Part shown: positions 11,482 through 24,409 of the stretch, in pieces | Position numbering within the stretch: the first letter of the stretch is position 1 | Layout of the letters: each line of letters starts with the position of its first letter | Source: Bolinopsis microptera | Lineage: Eukaryota; Ctenophora; Tentaculata; Lobata; Bolinopsidae | Reading direction: 5' to 3' | Assembly: GCF_026151205.1 (NCBI RefSeq) | Contig: NC_087081.1 | Location: forward strand, 7,437,246 to 7,497,245 | Length of the DNA: 60,000 nucleotides | Program-made: the position numbers and the translations under genes | Notes under the pieces: generated by a model | The model's database searches: none | The model's input: the letters and a program-made list of their open reading frames with translations, nothing else | Told to the model about the DNA's origin: nothing

Positions 11482-11673
11482 CCCCTAGTTACAGTAAACC
11501 CTGATATACAGTATAACCCCTAGTTACAGTAAAATCCCTAGTTACAGTAAAACCCCTAGTTACAGTATAACCCCTAGTTACAGTAAAACCCCTAGTTACA
11601 GTATAACCCCTAGTTACAGTATAACCCCTAGTTACAGTAAACCCTGATATACAGTTAAACCCCTAGTTACAGT
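11482..11673. repeat. 18 bp satellite, block 2
   Basis: A short stretch of the same monomers, including two GTAAACCCTGATATACAGT variants. It lies between the LTR-like element and the hAT element. It was continuous with blocks 1 and 3 before the insertions. Confidence 0.95.
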
Positions 11674-12911
11674 CAGTGGCGTAACGTTACTTTTTGGCGC
11701 CCCCCCGCTCAACTCAAAAAGCGCCCCCCTTTCTGGAGCGCGCTCGCTTCGCTCGCTAGATTTGTCCGAGGGCCGTTGCCATCACAATTTTTTTAATTTT
11801 AAAACGGAATATAAATGTGTGCCAATAAAATTTAAATTTGGAAAGTGAGAAGCCGCGCGCAAATAATTTTACATGTAAGCCGCGCGATTTAGTAATTAAA
11901 TCGCCAGTAATTTGCGCATGATTGTTTTCGCGTTGGATAAAATATTATCTCGTGATACCTGTTAACGGTTGTGATTGGACTATGCAGAGTGACGACGCGT
12001 TATGGTAATAATAAATGTATCATGTACTGGACACTAATAATAAGTCGGTTACACAATGTCAGAATCTTGTTCGCGTTTCATTGTCGTTTGACATTATACA
12101 TTACATTCGAAACAGCCGTTAGGTAATTTGTCATTTGTCTGATTAGTGGTGTTACTGTTAATTTGTGATAAACAATGAAACAATTTTGTGAATTGTGTGT
12201 TTCATATTGTTAGTGTAACGAGGAGAACTGTTTTAAGCTGCTGTATATGTTACAAAAATGTATACTATATTAAGGTTACCGGTTGTTCATGTAAATTGTA
12301 ATCATCAATGGGGTAAAATATCAAATATGCCGTACTTAGTTTACGCGAACATTATGCGAATGTATGTTATTATAAATATCCTCACAGCTGGTTGAATATG
12401 TAGAACTGCATTGGGAGTCTGGGCGGTGTACTGTGTACAATCAATATTTACTACTGAGTTGTTTTAGCAGTTTCTACGTTTAGCTCAGTCTTTATTACGA
12501 GGAACTGATTCAGTGGAGATAAGTCAATTTTGTAGGACTCATTTTAGTCGAAGTTTAGACTTTAGGCAACGATGCCGTTTCTTACTTGTCCGTTGTCGCA
12601 GGTTAATATTATTCATATGTTATTGATAATGATAACTGTGTTCAATGAGGAGTGTTGGTTGGTGTCTTCTAGATGTGTGTTGTCTGTAGATGATAACATC
12701 GATAGAATAATACTGAATATTATAGGTACTGATCATGATTGGTAGTACTCTTAAACTTGGTAGTACTCTTAAACTGTTTGCACTTCAGTGTTGAGAAACA
12801 CTGAGAAATTATGTAATGTTGGTTGTTAGTTAATTTCGTTCTGTATTGAATTGGTAAGTTTGTCAGAAACATAATGTAGCTAATATGATATAATAGAACG
12901 TTACTCGTTTT

Positions 12912-14040
12912 ATTAAGCAAATCGTCGAGGAAACAAATATTACACACTGAGTGTAACACTAAACTAATGTATGGGACACACCTTAGAAACACTTAATAAC
13001 TGATTTATAACCGATCATATCCTTGACGCTCCATTGGGACAGTTACCATGGCAACATACGGGGGATTCGGGGAATGGTTAAAGAATTCTACTGACAAGCT
13101 TGATCAGTAAAACATTACTGCCGCTAGATTACAAGTATGCCACGTCATTTCAATAGGCAATGAGATAGATCAGTGCACTTTATACGCATTCAATTATAGC
13201 ATTACTTGGTTAGCAAATCACGTGATATCTCTGGAATTATCACCATGGTAACTGGGTAGGTGTTCAGACTCCACAGATGTAATATATCAACTGACCTCTT
13301 CGTTTTAACATCCATGTTCAACGGATAAATGGAGCTTAAATAGTTGGTACGATCAAATTTAATCTTTACACAAATGTTTTCGTGTTATTAAGCAAATCGT
13401 CGAGGAAACAAATATTACACACTGAGTGTAACACTAAACTAATGTATGGGACACACCTTAGAAACACTTAATAACTGATTTATAACCGATCATATCCTTG
13501 ACGCTCCATTGGGACAGTTACCATGGCAACATACGGGGGATTCGGGGAATGGTTAAAGAATTTACTGACAAGCTTGATCAGTAAAACATTACTGCCGCTA
13601 GATTACAAGTATGCCACGTCATTTCAATAGGCAATGAGATAGATCAGTGCACTTTATACGCATTCAATTATAGCATTACTTGGTTAGCAAATCACGTGAT
13701 ATCTCTGGAATTATCACCATGGTAACTGGGTAGGTGTTCAGACTCCACAGATGTAAATGTAATATATCAACTGACATCTTCGTTTTAACATCCATGTTCA
13801 ACGGATAAATGGAGCTTAAATAGTTGGTACGATCAAATTTAATCTTTACACAAATGTTTTCGTGTTATTAAGCAAATCGTCGAGGAAACAAATATTACAC
13901 ACTGAGTGTAACACTAAACTAATGTATGGGACACACCTTAGAAACACAATTAATGTAGTGATATACTTAATAACCGATTTATAATCGATCATATCCTTGA
14001 CGCTCCGTTGGGACAGTTACCATGGCAACATACGGGGGAA
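12912..14040. repeat. 475-480 bp tandem triplication inside the hAT element
   Basis: The block starting ATTAAGCAAATCGTCGAGG occurs at 12912, 13387 and 13867. The first two units are almost identical over their full length; the third stops near 14040. Each unit contains TTACCATGGCAACATACG, an imperfect dyad. The near identity suggests recent expansion within the transposon. Confidence 0.93.
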
Positions 14041-14719
14041 TGGTGAACTTATATATTATACAACTGAAAAGTGCGTGTGTGAGCTGTACTCACTGTACTG
14101 ATTGTCCATTATCTAATGCTGTTAGCGAGTTTTTATGGTAGTATGGACTATGGTTGTTACCAGATGATGATGTTAAACATTTAAATGTATACTTTTCTAT
14201 TTATTGGTAGTTGTTCGAATGATTATTGTTATTTGTTAGAACTTGCAGTTGTAGCCGACTTTGTTTTGCTGCCAGAAGTAGTAATGATTTGAAATGGCTA
14301 TTGTATGGTGTCACAACTAGTAACTACAAAGAGTGACCTATTTTTGTAGGAATTGTTTCCGTACGTTTAAAAAAATGTATTAATAAACAAACTTTTACAT
14401 TAATGAAATTCCCGGATATAGCATGTGTTTATATGAACTACATGCCGAATGCCGATATGTGTGGAGTGTGGTTGCTCACTGTATATGCAGAGTTGGGATG
14501 TGATTGAAAACATTGAAGTAAGTATTGAGGTTTATTTTGAATCATGTAAATAGCTTTAATATTGTGGCATCTGTGGAGTTATGTTAGGTATTATGCCATG
14601 TGGTGAAATTTGTAGAAGGAAGTGGTTTACAGATTTATTTGTAAATTAACATCAAATTTCCCAAATCAGGTTTCGTTACCGTTGGAAGATTTCATGTACA
14701 TAGTACATACTATGCAAAA

Positions 14720-15085
14720 TGTGGAGTCAATTGTACGCTGACGAAAGCTGCAAAACAACTGAGCCAGCTCGACAAGCACGACCTGACTGAAGCATTAAAT
14801 CTTATTTGTCTGTGAATATTTCGCTACGTAGCTTGTCAGCCTTCAATTTGATTTTGGTGCCAATCTGAATAACTGTACAGCCAGTGCTGAAAAATCCTTT
14901 AGCAAACTGAAGCTATTTAAAAACTCCGAAGCACAATGGGTAACTAAACGATAGATTAAGCAGTTAACAGTTTAGCCATCATCTCAATCAAGAACTTAAC
15001 AGCAAGACAACTTGACAAGAAAGAGCTGGCCCATTTTGATGCTCTTTCCAAACCTAAGAGAGTTGCTTGGAATATGAACTGTACG
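14720..15085 (+). pseudogene. hAT transposase C-terminal remnant
   Basis: Fragments in different frames resemble the C-terminal dimerisation region of hAT transposases. One reads ASAEKSFSKLKLFKN (about 14879-14925), close to the SAEKSFSKLK motif common in this family. After a stop and frame change comes LAIISIKNLTARQLDKK, followed by an acidic/hydrophobic end (about 14970-15080). Upstream, QLSQLDKHDLTEALNLICL is another likely piece. This matches the strand and position expected near the right terminus of a hAT element. It is clearly non-functional. Confidence 0.75.
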
Positions 15086-15591
15086 GTAATGTAAATATTA
15101 TGTAGTATTGAAAAATGTAAATTGATTTTTATTTCCATATTTTTATCTGTTATTGCTACCTGTTAGATATTGGTGTTTTATTTTTGAAGTATCATTAATA
15201 CTACAATAAGTGACTGCCGATGAAATTGGGATCTAAGTTAAAAGTAAACAATGATATCTAAAATTGCCACAAAATCAAAACATTCTCACGCGCGAATTTT
15301 GTATACCACGTTTGTATAAAAAATGCAATATCGTTATCATTTACCACGTGTTTTTAGCGCGCGCTGGCTGCTTGCTTTGCACTATATTTAATTTTAGAAT
15401 TTTACAAATCTTACAACAGTAGCACGATATTTAACAACTTTTGGACCTTATATACCAAGTATTTTATTACCAGGAGCGCCATATTTCTAGGGGGCGCCAA
15501 ATTATGAGGAGGGGCGGCAGAATTTTGGCGCCCCCCTCTCACGGCGCCCCCCCGCATAGCGGGGTCTGCGGGGCCTTACGTTACGCCACTG

Positions 15592-17211
15592 GTTACAGTA
15601 TAACCCCTAGTTACAGTATAACCCCTAGTTACAGTATAACCCCTAGTTACAGTATAACCCCTAGTTACAGTATAACTCCTAGTTACAGTTTAACCCCTAG
15701 TTACAGTATAACCCCTAGTTACAGTTTAACCCCTAGTTACAGTATAACCCCTAGTTACAGTATATTGTATAACCCCTAGTTACAGTAAAACCCCTAGTTA
15801 CAGTAATACCCCTAGTTACAGTAAAACCCCTAGTTACAGTAAAACCCCTAGTTACAGTATAACCCCTAGTTACAGTATAACCCCTAGCTACAGTAAAACC
15901 CCTAGTTACAGTATAACCCCTAGTTACAGTATAACCCCTAGTTACAGTATAACCCCTAGTTACAGTATAACCCCTAGTTACAGTATAACTCTTAATTACA
16001 GTATAACCCCTAGTTACTGTATAACCTTTAGTTACTGTGTAACCCCTAGTTACAGTATAACCTCTAGTTACAGTAAAACCCATAGTTACAGTATAACCCG
16101 TAGTTACAGTATAACCCGTAGTTACAGTAAAACCCCTAGTTACAGTATAACCTAGTTACAGTAAACCCTGATATACAGTAAAACCCCTAGTTACAGTATA
16201 ACCTCTAGTTACAGTATAACCCCCAGTTACAGTATAACCCTTAGTTACAGTATAACCCCTAGTTACAGTATAACCCCTAGTTACAGTATAACCCCTAGTT
16301 ACAGTATAACCCCTAGTTACAGTATAACCCCTAGTTACAGTAAAACCCCCTTGTTACAGTATAATCCCTAGTAACAGTGAAACCCCTAGTTACAGTATAT
16401 TGTATAACCCCTAGTTACAGTAAAACCCCTAGTTACAGTAAAACCCCTAGTTACAGTATAACCCCTAGTTACAGTATAACCCTTAGTTACAGTAAAATCC
16501 CTAGTTACAGTATAACCCCTAGTTACAGTATAACCCCTAGCTACAGTATAACCCCTAGTTACAGTATAACCCCTAGTTACAGTATAACCCCTAGTTACAG
16601 TATAACCCCTAGTTACAGTATAACCCCTAGTTACAGTATAACTCTTAATTACAGTATAACCCCTAGTTACTGTATAACCTTTAGTTACTGTGTAACCCCT
16701 AGTTACAGTATAACCTCTAGTTACAGTAAAACCCATAGTTACAGTATAACCCGTAGTTACAGTATAACCCGTAGTTACAGTAAAACCCCTAGTTACAGTA
16801 TAACCTAGTTACAGTAAACCCTGATATACAGTAAAACCCCTAGTTACAGTATAACCTCTAGTTACAGTATAACCCCCAGTTACAGTATAACCCTTAGTTA
16901 CAGTATAACCCCTAGTTACAGTATAACCCCTAGTTACAGTATAACCCCTAGTTACAGTATAACCCCTAGTTACAGTATAACCCCTAGTTACAGTAAAACC
17001 CCCTTGTTACAGTATAATCCCTAGTAACAGTGAAACCCCTAGTTACAGTATATTGTATAACCCCTAGTTACAGTAAAACCCCTAGTTACAGTAAAACTTA
17101 AAGTTACAGTATAACCCCTAGTTACAGTATAACCCTTAGTTACAGTAAAATCCCTAGTTACAGTATAACCCCTAGTTACAGTATAACCCCTAGTTACAGT
17201 ATAACCCCTAG
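15592..17211. repeat. 18 bp satellite, block 3, with higher-order repeats
   Basis: The same monomer as block 1. A marker TATATTGTAT recurs at 15761, 16396 and 17049, 635 and 653 bases apart; the difference is one monomer. Between markers the string of rare variants (CTCTTAATTACAG, ACCTTTAGTTACTG, ACCCATAG, ACCCGTAG, GTAAACCCTGATATACAG) repeats in order. This is a true higher-order repeat of about 36 monomers. Confidence 0.96.
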
Positions 17212-18295
17212 TGTAAGAGCCCAGCCGTCGTTAAACGGGCTGTGAACTACAAAAGGTGGCCTGGAATAATACGTCAAACAACCTAGGGCGGAGAGTTTAT
17301 TTAAGGCTCCATAGAAGCTTTCCTATAGCTCCCAAACATGATCAAACCTGGATAGCCCGGGCAAGCGGGTCAATACTTACCTGCATCATGTCCTCCTTCA
17401 GGTCCACCAGGGTCTCGGGTTCGTAACGTTCCACTAATTTAGTGGCACTCGAAAGCCTCCGAGAGACACGGCATCATTCCGTATTAGTAGTGTTGTTATT
17501 TTAACGTAATTTCAATGACAATTTGCAGCACAGGATTGCTCCTGGCTGGTGACCCTTGTTGTCACTGATTTATATAATAACACCAGTAAGGTACGCCTAT
17601 TTAGGGGGCCAGAATATAGCTTCTGACATCAAGGTAATTATACCAAGCAATGATATATATAATCGTAATATCGTCATAATAATTTAACGTAAATTCTAAT
17701 CCTAAAGCCTTCTAGGAGTACTCACTCCGGTGGTCGTAGATCTCTGGTGAAGCTTAGAGGCGTAGAATCCGACAAGGTTCGACGTGGTGGCTACTCCGGG
17801 AGTACTGCGACAGTGGCGTATCATCATCAGCCGCTCGAGGGTGAGGTCCAGAGAAATCGGCAGAGTTCATCAAGGTGGTGAAGTCCTTCCGGATACTTCC
17901 ATCTTAAGTCACGAGTGGAAAAACGTAACGTACTCTGGATCGGTCCAAGAGAAGTGATGCGACGTGACACGTGGGTCACAGGTCGCTAGCGGTGGCTTGA
18001 GACCGACAGTCTCGGCGGCACTTCTGTGTAACCTACCGAGGCTGGCCGCGCTTGGTTCGTTATCAGACCAATTACCATTGTGGTATCTTATCACCCAATT
18101 GAATGGTGAATCTTATCGAGTTCGGTGCCCGTCCTAATTATCGACACTTCAGCTCTCGGCTGGTGCGGCCGTAGGGTCGGGTTTCTGTAACCATGGCAAC
18201 CGATGTTACCATGACAACCGATGTCCGCTGGTCCAGAGGAGAACTATCTGGCTAAGGTCCGGTCTTGGATAACGTCAGATCCGGGGGTTCTTACA
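17212..18295 (-). repeat. 3' LTR of the gag-only element
   Basis: 1084 bp, starting TGTAAGAGCCC on the plus strand and ending GGTTCTTACA. Compared with the other LTR it lacks single bases (for example in the GGTCCACCAGG and CCGGGAGTACTG stretches) and differs at GGCTAAGG versus GCATAAGG. Confidence 0.95.
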
Positions 18296-18312
18296 GCTTT
18301 CTTTCTTTAAGT
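18296..18312 (-). promoter_or_regulatory. Candidate polypurine tract
   Basis: On the minus strand, AAAGAAAGAAAGC directly precedes the 3' LTR. This is the usual place and composition of the plus-strand primer of an LTR retroelement. Confidence 0.6.
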
Positions 18313-18499
18313 TGACGCCCACGTCAATTATTTGGGGGTACATCTCCGTTGAGCATCGGTTGTTCTGCTGTCGTTGTCGAACTTTCATCACCGTCGGCTG
18401 TAAGGGTTCGTAGTTCCGGTTTTTCCTACGCGGACTAGAAGGCTGTGTAAGTTAATTGACGGCATGCTGTAAATTAGACATAGTTAAATAAAAGTCAAT

Positions 18500-18660
18500 T
18501 AAAAGTGGCCCTCTATAAGGAGCGGCAGTGATATAAACTAAAATCAGCCCTCTATAAGGAGCGGCGGTGATATAAGTTAAAAGCGGCCCTCTATAAGGAG
18601 CGGCGGTGATATAATTTAAAAGTGGCCCTCTATAAGGAGCGGCGGTGATATAAATTGGGC
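18500..18660. repeat. 39 bp tandem repeat, four copies
   Basis: The core CCCTCTATAAGGAGCGG recurs at 18509, 18548, 18587 and 18626. Each core holds an imperfect dyad, CTCTATAAGGAG. It lies between gag and the 3' LTR. Confidence 0.95.
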
Positions 18661-19395
18661 ATGCGTAATATTTTCACTATAATTTAACTTAGTAGTCTTG
18701 TTTAGTTAATTAAATCGACGTACATAGTTATCGTAGGCAATACACTTCTAGTGTCTTTGGTATGCGACAATGAATAGTGTTGCTTATAGTTAAGAATAGG
18801 TTTAAACCTAAAAACAAAATTTAAAATTTGCCCTTTCTTTATTCTCGCGGCAAAATACGTTAGTCATTGTTCGTCAAGAAAAGGGTTTAATAGTTTATTA
18901 TGTGTCTCTTATAACCCAGCGTCCTTAACCGAAATTCACTCCACGGCGTTGTACGTCTGGTTGTGTTGAGTCCATGTTAGGGGGCGTGTCAGCGTTCTGA
19001 AGGGAATTGAGTGTTATTTTATAATTATTTATGTTAGCGTAGCGATCTAAAAGAAGGTATACTGTATAAAAAGTGGATTTTAGGGTAGCGCAATCAGAAT
19101 ACGCCAGAGTTAAAATAACTTATTTAAAAAAAACATTCCAATTTAATTTGGTAAATTTGTATAGTGGGTTAACTCGATATAATTGATTAAAAATAATATA
19201 GTTGTTTAAACGATACGGCACCTGTTTACCGTTGATACTTAGTCCTGTTTGTTTAGAGACCCGTCGGAGTTTCCGGGTAAATATTCCGGTAGGGTGCGAC
19301 GATTGTCGGTTCCGCGGCTACCACCAGTGATACGTGGCTTGCTGAGCGTGTCAATGGTCCTGGTTGCTGAGACACGTAGGTTACCGTGGATCTGT

Positions 19396-20295
19396 TTAAT
19401 TTTGGTGGAATCGGTGGGAATTGTAGTCCATTTGGTCGTTAGGGACGAATATCCAAGAACCGTCTCGTAGTTGAGAGTTAAATTGGTTACTGGGTACTGG
19501 AGGGTTAGGGAATGAATGTTGTGGACCGTCGTAGTGGTACCCGTCCTGATGGCTGGTTGGACCTCCCGTGCCGTCGTGTTGGCCACCTGGTGCTCGATTG
19601 CTGGCAACTTGGTTTATCGCAAGTTGGTCCAATCTAAGTGACAAGTTGTCCATTCGTTGTCCTAGTTCATCACGTGGTGGTTGATTGGTTACGTCGTCTT
19701 CGGACGTGACGGTGTTTGCTGTTTTGGATGAGGCAGCTTGACAGCCGTGTAACATAATGGCGGCGTCTAGCAATTGCTCCATGTCGAGCTCCTGTAGCTC
19801 TCGTAGCCGTGACGCCAGGTACGCGTCGTTTATATTCGCTATGAAGGACTCGCGAAGTGATCCTCTTCTCATTGCTGGGTCGTTGGGGTACGCCTTGTTG
19901 GATAACTTGAACAGTTCCAGGTGGTACTCCCAAATCCCTTCAGTGCGAAGTCTTTTTCGGTTCCTTAGTTCCGTGACGTATCGCTCGCTGTTTCTATTCC
20001 ACCCTTCGGCTCGTCGGAGTTGGGCAATAATGTCGTCGATATCACCAGCTGCGTCTTGTACGGTCCGAGAAATCCCTTCTAGGGCCTTGTCCTCCAACAG
20101 GCTGATGAGGAGGTCAGCCTGTTCGTCAGCGGGGCAATTGATGGATCGGGCGTATGCACGAAAACGTTGGAGGTAGAGTTCGAGATCCATGCCACTTTTG
20201 AACTGCGGCGGTGCTCGTACGAACATTGGGTGGAGTCTCGGCGGGTTGGCGGCGGCGGCTGCAGCCGGACGCATAGGGGCTTGCTCATCGGCCAT
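19396..20295 (-). CDS. Retrotransposon Gag-like capsid protein
   Basis: A 299-residue frame starting at an ATG (20293-20295). After an Ala/Pro-rich start (residues 1-30), the block from about 32 to 190 reads like a Ty3/Gypsy-type capsid region: FKSGMDLELYLQRFRAYA, then ADLLISLLEDKALE, and later IWEYHLELFKLSNKAYP with an ESFIANINDAYLASRLREL helix. A long polar tail rich in Gln, Asn and Gly follows. I see no CCHC zinc knuckle and no protease downstream. Another frame is open across the last third (19239-19607), which could be a -1 extension or chance. In such elements Gag forms the particle that packages the RNA. The family assignment is by pattern and is moderately sure. Confidence 0.75.
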   Translation of the reverse strand: MADEQAPMRPAAAAAANPPRLHPMFVRAPPQFKSGMDLELYLQRFRAYARSINCPADEQADLLISLLEDKALEGISRTVQDAAGDIDDIIAQLRRAEGWNRNSERYVTELRNRKRLRTEGIWEYHLELFKLSNKAYPNDPAMRRGSLRESFIANINDAYLASRLRELQELDMEQLLDAAIMLHGCQAASSKTANTVTSEDDVTNQPPRDELGQRMDNLSLRLDQLAINQVASNRAPGGQHDGTGGPTSHQDGYHYDGPQHSFPNPPVPSNQFNSQLRDGSWIFVPNDQMDYNSHRFHQN

Positions 20296-23200
20296 TTCTG
20301 AGGGAATACTGGTTAATGGCGTGCTTCGCGTCCATGCTCATTGTTGAGGTTGAACTTTGGGTTGACATGTTCTGATATGAAGAGGGTTAATTTGAGTGTT
20401 AAAAATTTCTTTTCCTTTAGCCACAATATAATATAATAGCACTTATAGTGACAAAAGTTTACATTAAAATTTGAGGGAGAGCGGTGTTATGCTTCTTATC
20501 TAACCATACTACTCACACTTGCCTTCATTGAAAGTGCAAGTGCCGTCACACTATATTCTTAACAAGGCACCAGTCATCACCTAGTGTACATAGGTGGCTA
20601 TCCTACTATCAGTTCCTTAACGTATGCTTATCTAACCTGGTCCTTCTTCGCCCAGTAACTCACATTTGTACTGATTTCTAAATTGGCGGAATCGGCAATA
20701 CTCGGCCGTAACATCTGCAGGAATTCAAATTTATACTTATATAGCGCTTATCAATTCTCACATTTCACACATTCATCACACGACATACTCACGTGAGCCA
20801 GTCGATACCTAATTAGTACACTTATTTTAATCCTATTTATTTATACGAAACTGACTCACCTTCGCCCTTTTTGCGGCATCGATCATTGTCGGCATCTGCA
20901 GGAATATATAACTTCTACTTCACGTGAGATCTCTACACCATCACTCTACACTATCATTTTCATTCTCGTATAATCTGGGGCCCAGCTGGCATAAACTTCT
21001 TATAACTTTATAACATCACTCGTCATATCTTCTGCTTCTCATTACTTAATACTTACATATCTGATATCACACATTCACCATTCAGACTCATGAGTCACGT
21101 GCTGTTTCGATTCTCTTACTTCAGGCACTATTCTCTGGTCAATAACACTAAATATAAAATCCAGCGGGTATACCTTATTTCGCACAGAACAGCAGCTTAC
21201 TCATACGGTTACAATCCAGCACGGTTCTAATTACTCACTTTCTCTACACTCACACACTTACACACTTACACATCAACTTTATTCTAATCACGGGGCCCCT
21301 GCCAGCATACTTACGCTTCATGCGTCTCAACTCTTCATCATTCTTCTCTTCAACTTGACGACATGATTAAGTTTCTCTCACAGTACCGCTCTCCCAGTGG
21401 AGTAACATCAACAATTTTTGGGACGTTATATAATAATACACGTGAGGTGGCCTATCAAACATAAGTTATAAGTTCGAATTAAGAAATTTAAAGTGGTATA
21501 AAACAAGTACTATATCAGCAATTCGGGATTAAAACTGTATCCCCTTACATGTACATTTTAAAAATAATAAAATACAACCCTTACATCAAGAATTAAAGAT
21601 GTTAAACTACAATTGAGTACGTCGTAGCATTTATCAGGTACAGTATTACGTCATGATACTTATCGTAATACGTCAACTAAACTTATGTTGCGCAATTAAC
21701 AGTCCTGTCTTATATTGCCAAAATGGTTAGGGGCGTCGCGGCAGCTGCCACGATAGTGTGGGGTGGTGTTCGATCTCGTGTGTGGTACGAGGGTCGTTTG
21801 TGCGGTATGTTTAGAGTGAGAACGACCTGCGGAATTAGTATGATGATCGTGGAAAGTTAGTCGGGTGGAACCGGTAAAATGCCGGTAACTGTGGTAACAG
21901 GAGTAACTGTCAGACTGTGTGAGATTTCATAAATGTGTGAATTTCATTGGAACCCAGCTCCCGAAAGACACGTGACGATCGCTAACTGAGTGGCCAGTCT
22001 CACTAGTATGAAACTTAACTGTTACAAGAACGACCTAATTAAACGACATTCCGAAGGCCCCGTCAATAGTCTGGGATGTGTGTTCGAGACCAACAATTCT
22101 TAAAATACTTACGGTGCTGGGGTGTTAATTCCTTTTTACCATCAAAAAGATCAAAACCAGACGCTAAACAATTGCACAACTGCACTGGAAGCACTAAGTT
22201 AATATGCGTTCAATTGCACATGTTTTATTAAATAGGGCGACTAAATGGTATCTTTCGTATAGGAGGTGGTCTAAAATCACATGATAATCTTAAGGTGGTT
22301 TCGCTAAGCGTGTTAATTGCTTAATCAACTTGATTGACTATCAAGCCTCGGTAGGTCATTTCGGGTATTCTCTTTGCAATTAACAATGACATACGATTAG
22401 GGGATGCTCGTTAACAACTGACGGTTCGAAGGGTTGACCTACTTCGTGGTCTCGTGGGTATGTGGTTACGTCGTGTGGTTTAATCATTACGTCATGGTTG
22501 GTACGGCTCACCGGTGTTTGCAGTACCATCTTTTAGTTAGGAGCATTTTACTCGATTTATTTACAAGTATTAAATGAGGCATAGGGCAGTTTACTACTAC
22601 TACTTATTACTGGTACAATGGTGGATATGCCGATAGCTGGACAACATCCGGCCGGAAGGGACAAGGACCACAAAACAGGGAGCCAGGAATGCAGGCACAT
22701 TTACGGCGCCAACGACATCTTCAGGCCCAAGTTATTTGTTATACTTATATAGTACTGTTGAAAGTATTAAAAATTAAGCTAATACGTAGCGGACTACTCC
22801 GTTATTTGAATCGTGGATATTAAATAATTACGACAACAGTCATGCTCTTACCTGTCGTGGGGATAGTTTAGGGATCTGAAAGTAGGAACCCAGGGGGAGT
22901 GCAGGAATAAATTGATTTATGTGGAAATTGGGGGGGCGAAAGTCAAGTTACAGAAATTGAATTTTATACCACAAAAACCGCGATACATTGGCCCCGGTGG
23001 CCCCGGTTTCTAAACGGAGGTGGCGAATTTACTACTAGATATACGTAATTACAACAACGACAACAACCACCCACCTTTTCTACACTATAATTTACCATGT
23101 CGATGCAACACATCTACTGTGATTGGGAGCCCGTTTATGGTAAATACTTATTACTGGTACAATGGTCTGGGTACCGTACAATTTTACGGTATCATCAGCT

Positions 23201-24409
23201 ACGAGTGATTTCAAACTTACTACTAGGAGATGGTGGTTATTGTAATCCACCCAGTGCTTCCCTCTCTTTTCGAAGTGTTCATCGACTTCTTAGAACGTGT
23301 CTACTTGTAAGTACTGAACGACGTATACGACGCAGAGTTGTTTTTACGCGTTAATAAAAATAATTAGTTGCGTTGATGATGATATGGTGACCATTAGGGT
23401 CATTCCCCCCCTTTGTGAGTGGCAAAATTCTTAGCTTCCATCAACTAGCTGGTGTCATTTGAGGCCAGTTTTGGTAATCTCCATATCTAAAGTGATGGTG
23501 GAGCGTGGAATTTGTATCGCCTCTCGAAGCTGGAGTGCTGCACGCATACAACACTTCAGCCAGAGTTGACATGACAACCAGATTATATTTGTCTAACTAA
23601 CACAATTCTCGTTACTCTGGTTACAGCGAATGTCGTGGGGTTTTTGAGTTCGTGAGACGTGAGCGTGTAGGTAACCAAAGTAACGTTATAGTGAGTGTAC
23701 ATGATCTTAGTTAGCAAAATATAGGGAACGCATCTCCATCCTTCACCGAAGAACGGTCAAACATTACTTTCATTATCTCACTGACGTCCAGTTGCTGTGG
23801 CTGGCAACTAACCTCGACGTTTTTAATAATTTAATTTAACTTCAACACTGTGGCTCGAAATCACAATTCGTGATTATTCTGTTAAATGAACTTCTTTCAA
23901 AAGTGTCTCATGTACATATTTAATAATTTAACGAAAAGTAACCATTATCCTAGCTTTGGTCGGCCAAACCATTTACTCATTAATAATCCATAAACTGGGA
24001 TCGTTATTTTTCATCAGCCGAATATTTCAAGCACACTGACCTGTTTCCTCACTGGTTCATCAGACAGGGGTATCCTTGGCGTCGGTCGTGTTCTTTAAGG
24101 AGACATCTACTGTCGGCGTTTGGAGTGTTCTGATTCGATTCGTGCTTCTCGTATCCTCCTCGGCATGGTACTTCTTTGGTTGGTTCCGTCCACGTCAATC
24201 CAATATATGAGGGGGAAATAATGTTAGAGTCGGCTAATCCTACAACGCCTGTGTCTTAATAAAATGCCGACGATGGCTCGACTGGTAACTACTGTCGACT
24301 GATAATATCCCACAGTGCGTAACGTTGCTTTTAGCATGAATATTGTATACGGATCAAATAATGCCTGTCAATCATAAGCTATTCGAGTCCCGTATATCTG
24401 GGTCCAATT
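20296..24409. other. Long non-coding leader of the LTR element
   Basis: About 4.1 kb between the 5' LTR and gag without a supported coding frame. The phrase CTTATTACTGGTACAATGG occurs twice (about 22602 and 23148). A candidate primer-binding site starting TGGACCCAGATATACGGG lies on the minus strand at 24406-24389, three bases inside the LTR. I could not match it to a tRNA. Confidence 0.6.

Larger units (their letters stand above)
11674..15591 (+). mobile_element. hAT DNA transposon, 3.9 kb, degenerate
   Basis: The termini are inverted repeats CAGTGGCGTAACGT. The 8 bp duplication GTTACAGT, which is satellite sequence, is at 11666-11673 and 15592-15599. Both subterminal regions are rich in GGCGCC/CCCCCC. 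Near the right end, on the plus strand, is a decayed hAT dimerisation domain. The middle carries a three-fold tandem duplication. No intact transposase frame is present, so the copy is non-autonomous. Confidence 0.93.

Noticed and set aside
19249-20288. Other frames overlapping gag (plus-strand 139 codons, minus-strand 87 and 69 codons)
   Set aside because: They lie over the 299-codon gag frame and show no recognisable features.
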